Shown piece after piece: positions 33,801 to 44,875 of a stretch of 64,000 nt of DNA; the stretch's first letter is position 1, and every line of letters begins with the position of its first letter. The notes beneath the pieces were generated by a model that saw only the letters and a list, made by a program, of their open reading frames with translations, was not told the origin of the DNA and searched no databases. The DNA is from Linum tenue (lineage: Eukaryota; Streptophyta; Magnoliopsida; Malpighiales; Linaceae). The stretch covers positions 33,220,168 to 33,284,167 of the forward strand of contig CAMGYJ010000006.1 of assembly GCA_946122785.1 (NCBI GenBank), given 5' to 3'. The position numbers were made by a program, and so were the translations under genes.

Positions 33801-35597
33801 TCCACACCATTTATCGCCAAATCCATAGGCACGAAGAAGCTCGATGAGATAATCCCATTCCACCAAGTCATAGGCCTTTCTCATATCCAACTTCATCATC
33901 ATGTGATTCCTGTTTCCTGACTTGTGCTTCTTAAAGTGGTTAAGCACTTCATGGACGATGATGATGTTGTCCTGAATCTGCCTTCCTCCGGTGAAGGCTG
34001 TTTGTAATTCATTGATTAGTTCAGGGAGCCACGCTTGAAGTCTGGTCATCATGATCTTAGTGATCACCTTATACCGAAAGTTGCAGCAACTAATTGGTCT
34101 AAACTGACCAATGACTTCAGGAACATCAACCTTCGGAATAAGCGTGATGTAGGTATTGTTCCACCCTTCCGGCATCAGCCCTATTCTGAAAAACTCAATG
34201 ACTTCATCACAGAAGCGATCTCCAATCAAGCCCTAGTACCTTCTGAAGAAAATCCCAAGAAAACCATCCGGACCTGGAGCCTTGTTTGCCCCAAGGTCAA
34301 AAACAGCCTTCCTGATCTCCACCTTGTCAATCGGTTTCGTGAGAGCATCATTCATCAAAGGAGTCACCAGGGCCGGGAAGCCATCCAGAATGGAATGGTC
34401 AAACACCCCAGCCTTACTTGTGAATAAATCCTGATAAAAGCCAACCGAGTGCTCACATAGAATCTGCTCATTCTCCATCCACAAACCATTCGAGTCCTTT
34501 AATCTCAGGATCTTATTGCCATTCTTTCTTCTAATGGTGCTGGCATGAAAGAATCCAGTATTCTGGTCTCCTTCCTGGAGCCAGCTGTTTCTGGACCTTT
34601 GGGCCCAAAATTCCTCCTCCAAAGTCCACATCAAGCTCAGCTCATTATTCAGGCTTTGCTCTTCCTCAACTTCCGTGTTTGGTCCCTGAATCTCTTGAAG
34701 TCTCCTTTTTATCTCATTTTCCCTCCCTAGCTTATTCTGCCTGTCGGTGTGAGACCACAATTGGAGCTCCACCTCACACCTTTTGAGGAAAATACCAACA
34801 GGTAACCCACTGTTCCAAAGCTCATTAATAATGTGGTTGCAATCCACGTTCTCCCTCCATCTTTTGTCAAAACGAAACGGGGCTCTCCTCCTGTTACCCT
34901 TAGGATGAATATCGACTCTGATAGGACAGTGATCGGACTCCACAAACTCTTCATGATAAACCACTGCCGACTCAAAATATGTCCTCCAATGCGTAGAGCA
35001 AATAGCTCTGTCTAACCGTTCTCTGATCAAGTTATCCCCTTGTTGTTTGTTTGTCCAAGTGAAAATCTGACCATTAAACCCAAGATCGAGAAGAGAATTG
35101 CGGGCGATGAAATACTTGAACGGGGCGACATTCTCATTCCTTAGAGGGCATCGCCCTTGTTTTTCAAAAGGGTGGAGTGCAACATTCAGGTCTCCTACCA
35201 GCAGCCAGCTTTCATCCTGATTAGCCCTCAGGTTGGTAAGCCGTTCCCACAGAACCCTTCTCTCTACCGCTGTGGTAGGAGCATGGATAAAGGTGCAATA
35301 AAAAAAGACACTACCCCTACTAATACTTATGTCCATGAAGGACTTACATGACTCGATAATGGAAACAACAACATCATCTTTCCACCAGAGTGCTAAGCCG
35401 CTACCTTCTACTGCAGGGCTAACATAATCTGTGTGATCAAACTTCAGAGCCTTCCTCTTTTCTTCCATGAAGTTGTCGTCCTTCTTGGTCTCCATGAGGA
35501 ATAACACCGAAGGGCCATACTTTCGGCAGAACCTGCCACAATAGGATCGTGTAAGGGGCTGGCCGTACCCCCTATAGTTCCAGCTCATGATTCTCAT
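30838..35597 (-). pseudogene. LINE ORF2: endonuclease, reverse transcriptase, zf-RVT, RNase H
   Basis: One frame runs from ATG 35597 to TAA 30838. The order is: endonuclease (35597-34900; 'LFLMETKKDD', 'LLVGDLNVALHPFE', 'SDHCPI'), reverse transcriptase (about 34350-33000; 'NKAPGPDGF', 'LKLDMRKAYDLVEW', catalytic F-A-D-D in 'CLFADDTVIF'), zf-RVT with C-P-L-C and H-x3-C pattern (about 32400-32290), and RNase H (31990-30838; 'CDGSF', 'LEAEAKALLEGV', 'VLTDCLQL', 'KLNVRANWVAR'). Two nonsense codons (TAG at 34233-34235 and 32082-32084) and a MITE at 30911-31609 interrupt it. Removing the MITE plus one 8-bp target copy (707 bp) brings the two halves into one frame, which confirms the insertion. The RNase H tail is the Archaea-like type known in plant L1 elements. 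Confidence 0.95.
30911..31609. mobile_element. hAT-type MITE with telomere-like words, nested in the LINE
   Basis: The 699-bp element has imperfect inverted ends (GGGATGGCAA; TTACCATGTC) and a perfect 8-bp duplication GAGACCTA (30903-30910 and 31610-31617). Both ends are rich in 'ACCCG' and 'GGGTTTGGG' words in opposite orientations. At 31554-31576 a TTTGGG unit repeats about four times. The AT-rich centre has no coding frame. Confidence 0.9.
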
Positions 35598-37846
35598 TCT
35601 TGGTTAGGTGGCTTGAGGCTTGCCACCGTCGCCCTCGGAGATGCCGATTCGCCTTCCCCGGACTGGTATTCCCCAGCTGTGATTTCAGCAATGCTTCTGC
35701 GTCGAACAACATGCTTCTTCCTCTGTTTGTTTTTCCCGCTTCCTCCTGGATTAAAAGATAAAGCCTCAGCAGAGAAGTTAGTCGAAGAACTTTGGGAGGG
35801 AGATATGTTGAGCTGCTTTGGGCTGCTGGCGGACTTTCTTTTTTTCTCAGGCCTCGGCCTAATGCCTTCCCCCAGGCCCAGAGCATCAGTTTCCTGCACC
35901 TGGTACAGGTCTTGGGCTGCTGGGCTCCTTTGCAAGGTTGTAGCAGCTTGGCCCAAATGGGCCATGTTAAAACCCGGTTGGATGTATGCTGGCCCGCCAA
36001 GGGAGAGGGTGTGACCCATCTCCACTAGGCCCGTGGCCTTGCCACTGCCGCTCTCTCCAACATTTAGGTCAAGAGAGTTCTGCATTGCGAGCGCCGCCTC
36101 GTCCATCTCTTCCTCCAGCCTTCTAGGTTGACAGCCTAGGGGAGTGTTGAAGTTGATCCCCATAGGGAACCAGTCAGTGACCGTTGGGGTTCTGATCTCC
36201 CTCATCACCACTTTTTCAAAGCCTGGGGGGCAAGATGACGATCCTTGCTCTCTGTGACCCGCAGTGCCCATCTTGAGAAGACCGCCCTGGGTCCCGCGGA
36301 GCTGAAGTGGTGGCGGGCCCGATGAGTGCTGGATTCTTGTGTTCTCCATCTTCCGACGGAAAGAGGCTGGTGGAGTGTTGGCCGGCGAGTCGTGCCCTGC
36401 TTTCAGTGCCGCCGTGTAGACTTCTGACGGGTCAGTACTCAATCCCCTCCTCCTGCAGTCTTATCTCGCCAGACAGTTCTGGATCAAATGGCCGAGTTTA
36501 CCACAAAAGTAGCATAGATCACAGATCCTCTCATATTTGAAGCTAACCCACACTGATCTCTCTCCAATAGGGTACTCGAAGCCAATCGGGACAGGTTCAT
36601 CGATTTGGACTTCCACGAGGGCTCTGATGAACTTGAGCCACCCTCTGTGCTCTATGTTGGATCGATCCACACAGTGAAAATGGGGGAAGATGAACTCCGC
36701 CACAGCTTGGATGGACTCCTCTTCTTTAAGGGATTGGGGCAGGTCGTGTAACTGCACCCAGAGTGTGACTGTCTTGATTTCCTCAGCAGCAGCTTTCTCC
36801 TCTCCGTCCCACTTTCTCAGGGCCACCAGGGTGTTGCCAAGAGTCCATGGTCTTTCCTCCCACACTGCATCCCTTCCTTTCTCCGTCGGGAATGAGTAGA
36901 CGTAGATGTTGTCTTCCTCTTTTGTGGCCTGGACTTCTCCGTAGGCCCTCCACTTGCTAAGGGCAGCATTTTTGGCTTTGTGCAGCCCAATATTGGCATC
37001 CGTGATCCATTTTCCGATCAGCATCGCCATGCCGCTCCCTCGCCCTCCTACGACTTTGGGTTTGACATTGAGAACCAAATGGCTTTTCTCTCCTCTCAGC
37101 TTTTCCAGGGATAGTTCCATTTTCAGAGATGGTCTGGGAAAGAGAATATTGGGCGGATTTGTTGGCTTTTGATTAAGGATCGGTTGAACAGAGGATTGGC
37201 TTGCAAAGGGGGAGCGCTTGTATCCCAAAAGTTTCTGATGGTTTCCCTTTAAATAGCAGATCCTTCCCCTGGCCTTGTAGTCTCTGGCCTCCTCAACATC
37301 ATTGCGATTCCCATCTGGGTTCTGACTGGGCTCTTTAATGCCCTCCTCCATCAGGTAATTACTTCGATTCCCTGTAGATTTCCGAAACAGTATGTTGTAC
37401 CTCTTCACCTTAACTATGGTGTTGTTTGTCACCACTGGTTTGGGGTTAAGTTGCAGGGGGTGGGGAGTAACGATCCCGACAGAGCAATAACTACTCCCCC
37501 TGTATCTCTGCGTCGGCGATCTGGGCTTAACGAAAGGGATCTCGTAGGCGTTAATCATTGATGCACTAGCTTCCTCTGCTTCCTCCTGGAGAGCCCATAG
37601 GTAAGCATTAATGAACAAATCTACCCTGATTTGGGTATCTTGCTGAGTTCTTTTTGTATCAGTTCCCATGACAGATCTCTCAACTACCCCAGACCCAATA
37701 ACTTCTCTTAGTTGGCCTTTTGACATTGTGCTCTTATCAGGTGGTCTCGGCGGCAGATCATCATCCCTCCTCTGAACGCTAGCCTGTCGTTGCTTTTCCT
37801 TAATATCATCAGGCGAACTGGTGTTGGGAGTATCATCACCATTCAA
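35594..37846 (-). pseudogene. LINE ORF1: DUF4283-like domain with zinc knuckle
   Basis: The frame is open from upstream of 37846; the first in-frame ATG is near 37726, so the true start is uncertain. The central part ('LVLNVKPKVVGGRG', 'YVYSFPTEKGRDAVWEERPW', 'TVTLWVQLHDLP') matches the DUF4283 RNA-binding domain of plant LINEs. A CCHC knuckle follows: C-Y-F-C-x4-H-x4-C near 36500-36470. A TAA at 36461-36463 cuts the frame. It reopens at once and runs to the TGA at 35594-35596, which overlaps the ORF2 ATG (35595-35597). The product would coat LINE RNA. The stop is the only lesion I see. Confidence 0.9.
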
Positions 37847-38034
37847 TGCCTTCCACCCTATCCTGCCAACACTACGTTGGAAGCTAAATCCCCTGGGTTA
37901 GGTACTGAAGGCTCCGAGGACGGCAGCTGGAGTAGATTTACTGAGATTTGAATGAGAGCTTTTTAGAGAGGGAAAAGAAGAGTGAGAAGACATTTTTTTT
38001 TATTGACCCAATCGTTGTGAGTGAAAGTTTGCTT
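37847..38034 (-). promoter_or_regulatory. LINE 5' UTR
   Basis: This is the short leader of the full-length LINE, from its 5' edge at the target duplication to the open ORF1 frame. Plant LINEs usually hold an internal promoter here, but I see no distinct motif. Confidence 0.5.
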
Positions 38035-38049
38035 ACGAGGACACCACTT

Positions 38050-38159
38050 GATTAGTGACGATTGGTCGTTCGGTACAGGACATACCGATTGCGCAACGCC
38101 AAGGTCGTAATTGGACGAGCGGCATCCAGTCGTTCTACAGCGGGTGATCTAACGGCATA
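38050..38159 (-). other. Original upstream sequence of the HNH gene
   Basis: Only 110 bp of the gene's pre-insertion 5' region separate the LINE from the next element. They include 'CGATTGCGCAACGCC'. I see no TATA box in this piece. Confidence 0.45.
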
Positions 38160-38167
38160 GTCAGCAT

Positions 38168-39508
38168 TAGGGTGGCAGTTCGGTTGTCAGTTAGCGGCTA
38201 ACCGGTCGGGTGAATCGATTACCGCCGGTTAGCGGCTAACCGAAAACCGACGAAATATATCCTCAATCGGTGGTTGGCAAGGAAGAGTGGCTGTTTGGCT
38301 AGCCGAGTAACCGGTGGCAATTAATCGAGGCTAACCGAGCTAACCGAACTCTACCTAATTATTGCCCAGTTCTACAACCCCCCCCCCCCACCCTCCAAAA
38401 TCGAAACCTAACGGCGGAACTCCACCTCTCCTCCACCTTCCAAAACTCTTCATTCCCCAGTTCGCCGTCTCCCCTCCCCGATCCCGTCACTCCGTCTGTC
38501 CTCTCCTTCCGACGACCCCGCCACTCCGCCCTTCCTCTCCTCCAATCGCTCCCGTTACCACAGATCTCCAATCCGCCGCTCCTCTGCTCGCCCCGTTCCT
38601 CTTCTTTTCCTTGGCGCACCACCAAAACAAAAACCCAGAAACTCAAAAATCCAAATGCATGCACCAAGTTAAGGAGGAATTAGCAGACAGATATCATAAA
38701 TGCATCATAAACTAACCGTAGGGGAATCGCATCTAGCTCTGACGGACACTCGAGCCTTCTTAGCCGGATTCTGATCCTGTTCTTCATCTCCATTCCTCGC
38801 CGTCTTATTATTAGCACCATCGCCAGCTTTCGTAGGCGAGCAATCACGAGCCGCCTCTCCGCCGCCAGCTGCACCCAATTCTTCCTTCCCCTGACGACCC
38901 TCAAAGCCGTTCGATCCCATCACAGGCTTTGGCTGCGACACCGTCTGACGGTCACAATCACTACTACCGGACCCTTGGAACCTGCAGTCCAGCGTGAGAG
39001 AGAGGCACGACTCCAGCTTGACGACGTCCACGTTGGCACTGCTACTGGTCCTTTTCAGCTCGCGGCTCGGAGATCTCTTCGATCTGGTCTGGAAATGAAG
39101 CCATGCAGGGGCGGCGAAGAAGGTGGGATTCTGGATCTGGATCTAGGGATTTGTGGGTGTGACGGGAGGATTGGTGACCAGTCGCTGCCACCGCCCTTCC
39201 TCTTTGTGAGTCGCCGCTGTCGCCCTTCCTCTTCGCGAGTCGCCGCCACCGCCCTTCCTCCTTCTTGGTAGCGGCGGTAGGATTGGGAGGGGATGAGAGG
39301 AGATGAAGAGTCAAGAGAATTTTAGGTTTTTTCCCCCTTTATCTCGGGTAGTAGACTAACCGAGATTTAGACCAAAAACCGGTCGGTCGGGGGCTAACCG
39401 TGGCATGATGGGCGGTCGGTGGTCGGTGGCTGTCAGCGTCGTCTCGGTTTAACCGATAACCGAGAATTCGGTTTTTGGTTAAACTGAAACGACCGACTGA
39501 CAGCCCTA
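38168..39508. mobile_element. hAT element carrying a captured gene fragment (WRKY-like)
   Basis: This 1341-bp element has TAGGGTGGCAG...CTGACAGCCCTA inverted ends and a perfect 8-bp duplication GTCAGCAT (38160-38167, 39509-39516). The subterminal regions are full of 'GGTTAGCGGCTAACCG' inverted words. No transposase is present. The GC-rich middle (38380-39300) contains, on the minus strand, a stretch that reads like part of a WRKY transcription factor with a splice donor at its end (see 38714-39090). Confidence 0.85.
38714..39090 (-). pseudogene. WRKY (group IIb-like) gene fragment inside the hAT element
   Basis: The minus-strand frame from about 39090 reads 'SPSRELKRTSSSANVDVVKL', then Ser/Gly/Asp-rich sequence, and ends 'NPAKKARVSVRARCDSPT'. 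That last block matches the residues that lie directly before the WRKYGQK domain in group IIb WRKY proteins. It is followed at once by a GT donor (GTTAGT at about 38713), where such genes often have an intron. The WRKY domain itself is absent. Assignment rests on one conserved block of about 18 residues, so it is likely but not proven. The fragment cannot act as a transcription factor. Confidence 0.6.
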
Positions 39509-39579
39509 GTCAGCATTTCATCTAACCATTCAAGTTTGGTCACTGATATTACATGGTTGGTCACTTAGATTACATGGTC

Positions 39580-41058
39580 GTTAATTGCATGGTTGGTCAC
39601 TGAGATTACAAAAAACGTTTAAGTTTGGTCACTCGAAATATTTAAATCTATTGGTGGTACTTCAGTTTACTGAAACCGTTCATGCTTGGTCACTCTTCGT
39701 CCAACTCAGTTAACTTTTCCTTACGTGGCGATCAACTCTAAAAGTTGACCGTTAAATGTGTGACGTGGCAATTTAAAAATAATAAAAATAAATTTTAAAA
39801 ATTGCCATCTCATTTCCACCTCATTATCACTTTTATTCAAAATAAATAAAACACCCTAATTTCTTCTAATCCCTATTACCAATACCACGCCGGCAGCATA
39901 CCCCCGCCAAGCTAACCCCCTTGCTCGACAACAATGACCGTCAACAACTATTCATTTCAGAAAGTTTGAGGGAAGTTGGGAATAATCTGATTGACTCACT
40001 AAGGAATCTTGCCGAAAGCCTGGGCCGCGGGAAATAGAAGGGGGGCGACAATGGTTTCTAGGTCCGCCAGCCGTGGCGCTGGGGAGGGAATTGACTTGCG
40101 GAGCATGAGTTGCGAGCGAGAATCAAGCCATGGAGTAGTGAGATGGAACAAAAGGGTGAGGAGAGGAAGTGATATCAGTTCAAGTCTCATTGTTGTCGGT
40201 TGCGCAATGGTCAGATTTGTTTGATTCAGTGACGGTGGCGCTGCAAATGAAAATTTCAAGAGGGTGTAATGAAGATGGTGCGTCGAAGATGGAAGAGATA
40301 GCAAAACATGCAATTGCATAGAGGATTTGCGAGAGCTGGATTTAACTGGGATCATATTGAACATGGAAGATTGGATTTTTTGCAAGAGATAGAGAGACGG
40401 TCAGAGATGGTTAGACCCCCGAAGTGTGTAGAATGGTTAGAAGTAGCTGGTGTTGCGAGAGCGAGCGAGAGGTAGAGGAATTATCTTCTCAGAGGGCCGC
40501 AAGAGAGACGCATTGCACTGCAGGACAGATGTTGAGAGCGAGAGGAGTTGGGATTTTTTTAAGGGGCCTCGCAAGACAGAGCAGATGGAAAGAAACACTG
40601 CAACGATTGAAGAATTATAGAGAGGGCGACGGTGGGCGATTTGGATTTCAGTTTGAGCGTCACAAAAAGGAAGGTCAGAGTTATGTTGAATTGCGATGAC
40701 CAGGGAGGGCAACGGGAGGGATTTGGATTTGAGACGGCGGGGGTATGCTGTCGGGCGCCAGCAGGGTTTTGGGATTATAAGAAATTAGGGTTTTTTATTT
40801 ATTTTGAATAAAAGTGATAATGAGGTAGAAATGAGATGGTAATTTTAAAAAAATTATTATTTTTACATTGCCACATCACACATTTAACGTTCAACTTTTA
40901 GAGTTCATCGACATGTAAGCAAAAGTTAACGAAGTTGGAAGGAGAGTGACCAAACGTGAACGATTTCAGTAAACTGAAGTACCACCAATGGATTTAAATA
41001 TTTCGAGTGACCAAACTTGAACGTTTTTGTAATCTCAATGACCAACCATGCAATTAAC
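39580..41058. mobile_element. Non-autonomous Mutator-like element with ~300-bp inverted ends
   Basis: The left arm (about 39580-39880) and right arm (about 40755-41058) are inverted copies with roughly 90% identity. Both run from 'GTTAATTGCATGGTTGGTCA' through 'TTTAAATCTATTGGTGGTAC' to 'CCCTAATTTCTT'. Long inverted arms suggest MULE. A possible 9-bp duplication (CTAACCATT at 39522-39530; CCAACCATT at 41059-41067, one mismatch) would put the left end about 50 bp further out. The 0.87-kb core has open frames on both strands, but I recognise no domain. Confidence 0.7.
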
Positions 41059-41401
41059 CCAACCATTATGAATCTATTTAGGAAATAATACATATGGCTA
41101 GTTTGACTTTGCTGTAGTTTTTGCAGAGATAACTTCTAACTGGAGCTTTTAGATAATTACTTTTCAAAAAACGCAGTTGAGTGTTTGGATGAAAAACTAT
41201 TAGAGCATCTGCATCGGCTATCAAAAAGCCCTTCCATTGTGACGTGGCAATACCATTTCTCTCTGTCATGGATGTGTGACGTATTTCAGGAAGTAGAATC
41301 TTCCTCTTTATGAAATAGCAAATGAAATAGTGGGTGGTAGGAGAATGGGCCCCTTCCCATCTTTTGCTACATTTTTTTTTTGCATTTTTGATTTCTTTAA
41401 T

Positions 41402-43857
41402 TGTAACACCCTAACCCGCCCGGGTACTACTTTTATCAAAATGCCCTTAATAAATTATAAAATTTAAATACATGGGAGAAAGCGAAAACGTTATATAGAA
41501 AGAAACTGAACATGAAAACTTGAAAGGACAACATAACGTGAAACATTTGATCGAAATCAATAGCCTTCATAAAACTGCATCAAGTCTCAATCCCATAAAT
41601 TATCAACTTAACTAACTTCATACTGGAGTCCTTGGAATCACCGATCCTTCGATGCACTGCCGACTTCCTGAGCATGCTCATTGAGCTTCTACCATTCCTG
41701 AATGCGGGCGATGGGGTCAGTCCTAATCCTAATTTCGTTATCGGACACAAGAGCACAATCATGCACATGCAATGCTTATGACACGTTATTGGGTACATTA
41801 GTATAAGTACATTATTATTAACATATTCTTGCTTATAATCTTTTCTTCTTACTTAACTTGATATGGGATCCCGCCCTCGACTTAACTAGCACAACCGTCG
41901 GGCACCAATGTATCATGAACATAACCTCCTCATCTACAAGGAATTACATAACATACCCTCCCCATCTACAGGGAGTAGTGGTGACCGCGTCCGACACCGA
42001 TCGTGACATACATATCATGACCCCTCATCTACAAGGAGTAAGGTGACCGCGTGCGACTAGTTAAGGGAGGATTCTTATTCTTACTTAATAACTTGATATC
42101 TTATACGTACTTGCTTGAACAGCTTCTCACACCATGGAGAGACATACTTAATCTTGTACTTGCTTACTTGACTTGAGAAGTTGAGCTTACTTATATGATC
42201 TCCCGCACAATGGGAAGATATAAGCTTATTAACGTGCACTTGGATTAGCATAGAGTTGAACTGGTACTTTCTTAACTCATATCATATTTTACTTATGCTT
42301 CATGATGTTATGCATACTTAACATAAAGACTGAACGTAAACAAATTAACTTAATATGAAAGCATAAAGAAATAACATAACATAAACAAGAACTGAAATGC
42401 ATAACATGAACATAAATGCATGATAACGAACTACTCTATCCCCTTTAACCACGCATCTTATTTCTCAAATGACTGACTTTGTCGGATATCCCGAGTGGGT
42501 TTGATCCAACCCCCACTCGATAATTGGCACCAGTAGCATTTGTTCGACTTCGTTCCACATCAACATAGAATCATGCCTTGCCAATTGTAATGCAGCAATC
42601 GTACCCAGCTTTCCATGAGTTAGTCACTATAGTTAAATTCCCCTTGACTTATTGACACCTTCATTGACGCACCCTAATTTCTTAGAACAATGAACCTGAA
42701 CCGAAACAATGAACCTGAACCGACCAACATTTGCTAAAAGAACTTAGATTTCTCCACACATTTAATTCCATCCATCCATGCATGCATACGCATGAGGTTC
42801 CACCTACTTTCCCCAGGAGGATCATTTCATAAACTTAGTTTGGCCCTGCTGTAGCTTTTGCAGAAGCAGCTTCTCGCTGAGCTTTTAGATAAGTACATTT
42901 CAAAAAAAGCATTTTAGTGTTTGGCTGTAAAACTATTAGAAGTGCTTTTTAATATGAGCGGTTGTGTAAAATGACTATAAAAGGACTTATAATATAAAAT
43001 ATGAATAAAAATTCTAAACAATAAAAAGTAGTAAAAATGGATCTTGTTAGATTTCTTTTATATTAAATAATATGATTTTATAATTTATTTTATTTTTAAA
43101 ATGATATAAATGAAGAAAAATTATATTTTCTGAAATAAAATTAAAATATGGTAAGGATAATTTTGTATTTTCAAAACAGCTTTTCGCAGAAGCTCCAAAT
43201 CGGAGCTTCTGCTTTTATTTTATACAAAAGCGTTTTTCGGCTTTTCAAAAGCCGAGCTTTTAGAGGTGTTTGGCCCTGCTTCAGCTTTTGAAGCCGAAAA
43301 GCACTTCTAAAAGCCGTGCCAAACATAGGCATAATTTGCTTAACTTTTATGCATTCAATAGTGTTACGTGAGTCCTTAAGTTGAAGTAAAAAGGAAGGTA
43401 CAACTCCTTTCCTCCATCGTCCAGTCTGAATTCGAACCTCGTCTTGGGCCATCGTGCGGCAGCGACACCGTCATCTCCTGCACGTACGTCATGTACTTGA
43501 TACCAGCATTCTACGCACGCCGTCGTGGTCATGAGCTTCTCCACCATCGTCAATAACTATGTTTGCCGAAACGCTGTCAACACCGTAAGCCTCGACTAGG
43601 CTGCTGATGGTCACGTTTTCTCTTTCCCTTGCTCCCTTCGATCCCTTCTCTGCTACCAGAGCTTGCGCTGATCGAGCTTTGATGATCGGCGGAGGGTGTT
43701 TATGAGAAGAACAATGGTGTGATCTAGGGCTTTTATCCGCCGCTAGTCCTAGGATTTCCTTTAGTGTTTAGTTTAGGGTAAATATATAGTCAGTCAATTA
43801 CTAAGTCGTGGAGGGTAGTTTAGGATTTTCAAATATAAGGAAGGACCGGATGTTACA
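41402..43857 (-). repeat. Solo gypsy-type LTR, third layer
   Basis: This 2456-bp unit has TGTAAC...GTTACA ends and a perfect 5-bp duplication TTAAT (41397-41401, 43858-43862). Its left edge is related to the LTR at 3797 ('CCGGGTACTACTTTTA'). At 41925-42060 a 'CCTCATCTACAAGGA' unit is repeated with variation, followed by 'GTGACCGCGT'. It contains MITE copy B (42834-43328). No internal region is left, so it is a recombination product. Confidence 0.9.
42834..43328. mobile_element. MITE-like element, intact copy B
   Basis: This 495-bp element has inverted ends (CTTAGTTTGGC; GCCAAACATAG). The left 100 bases match 41098-41202 and the rest matches 47997-48386, which defines the family. Inside, 'AAAAGCAC', 'GCTTTT' and 'AGAAGC' words in both orientations give strong fold-back potential, especially at 43180-43320. 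There is no coding frame of its own. Confidence 0.8.
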
Positions 43858-44607
43858 TTAATTGAGTTGAAAAGAGTGCAATATTTATTTTAACTTCTAT
43901 TTATCATTTGCTAGAAGAGATATGGAATCGATTTGGAGACAAGGAGTACGATGATTAATCTAGTATCGTTTCTATGTATTTGTATTAAGTGTGTTTATTT
44001 GAAATTGTTGTACATGTGAAATTGTGATTGGGTTATGTAATTTGTCATTTGAATATTGTACTTGTGACTTAATAAAAAGTTTCATGTAATTTTATTAAAG
44101 TCTACCCATTTTAAATTACATAATTTATTTTTTTAATCAATGAATAAAGTTATAATCAAGGTTCAAAAAAGTGTTAGGTGCAAGGCGAGTGCTTGGCTCC
44201 TGACTTGTGCCTAGCTCGATTAAGCCTAGCCTAGGCGCGCTTAGACGTTCAGAGTATAAATGAAAAGATTTCTCAAATTTTTCCTGTTTTCTAGAATACT
44301 CTATATGATCACAAGTTTATATAAAATTAGAAACACCTAGTTCTTAACCGTTAACACTTAACATAACAAATAACAAGCAATTGTTTACTTAAATTATAAG
44401 TAATTATTCACTAGTATCATTCATTGTAGAGATGTATATCTGTTATAAAATTAATTCATAATCAAACAACAAACAACAAACCAATGATCATTGTTAACTT
44501 AAAATAACAAGTAACACAATTATCTAGAATCACTAATTATCATTCACCAATCACCAATGACCAAAAACAAATTTATTCATAATATGTTATTATATATGTA
44601 CATTATG

Positions 44608-44875
44608 TGTAGAATTTGATGATGCGGAAATACGAAAGAACACAGAACACAAGATTTTACGTGGTATCCTCGATCTTGATTGATCGAGACTAATCCACGG
44701 TGAGCTCATAAGAGCTCACGGCTGATCTCTTATTAGGATTACATCTTGACGGCTTGCTATCACACAAGTCGATAGCTAAGCTTATATAGATAAACTTAGG
44801 GTTAAAACCCTAATCCAACGAATCAGACGAGGCCCAACAAGGCCAAATACTAACACGGTTTAAGTAACCACAACA
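44608..44875 (-). repeat. LTR-a (268 bp)
   Basis: The outer left LTR, TGTAGAATTTG...CCACAACA on the plus strand. It has the same length as LTR-c and differs from LTR-b by a 7-base insertion ('CACAGAA' region). Confidence 0.9.

Larger units (their letters stand above)
30781..38034 (-). mobile_element. Full-length L1-type LINE in the 5' leader of the HNH gene
   Basis: This is a 7.25-kb minus-strand element (6.55 kb without the nested MITE). It begins at 38034 with a short 5' UTR, has ORF1 and ORF2 overlapping by ATGA, and ends in a 13-base poly-A (poly-T at 30781-30793). Perfect 15-bp target duplications lie on both sides (30766-30780, 38035-38049). The coding frames hold only three nonsense codons and no frameshift, so the insertion is relatively young. 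It sits in the same orientation as the HNH gene, 25 bp upstream of its ATG, so the gene's original promoter is now more than 7 kb away. Confidence 0.95.

Noticed and set aside
38362..38715. 117-codon Pro/Ser-rich plus-strand frame
   Set aside because: It lies in the GC-rich core of a hAT element after a C run and shows no domain; it ends before the WRKY-like part on the opposite strand.
41398..43862. Complete gypsy element
   Set aside because: Only one LTR is present between the 5-bp repeats, with no primer-binding site or coding region, so it is a solo LTR.
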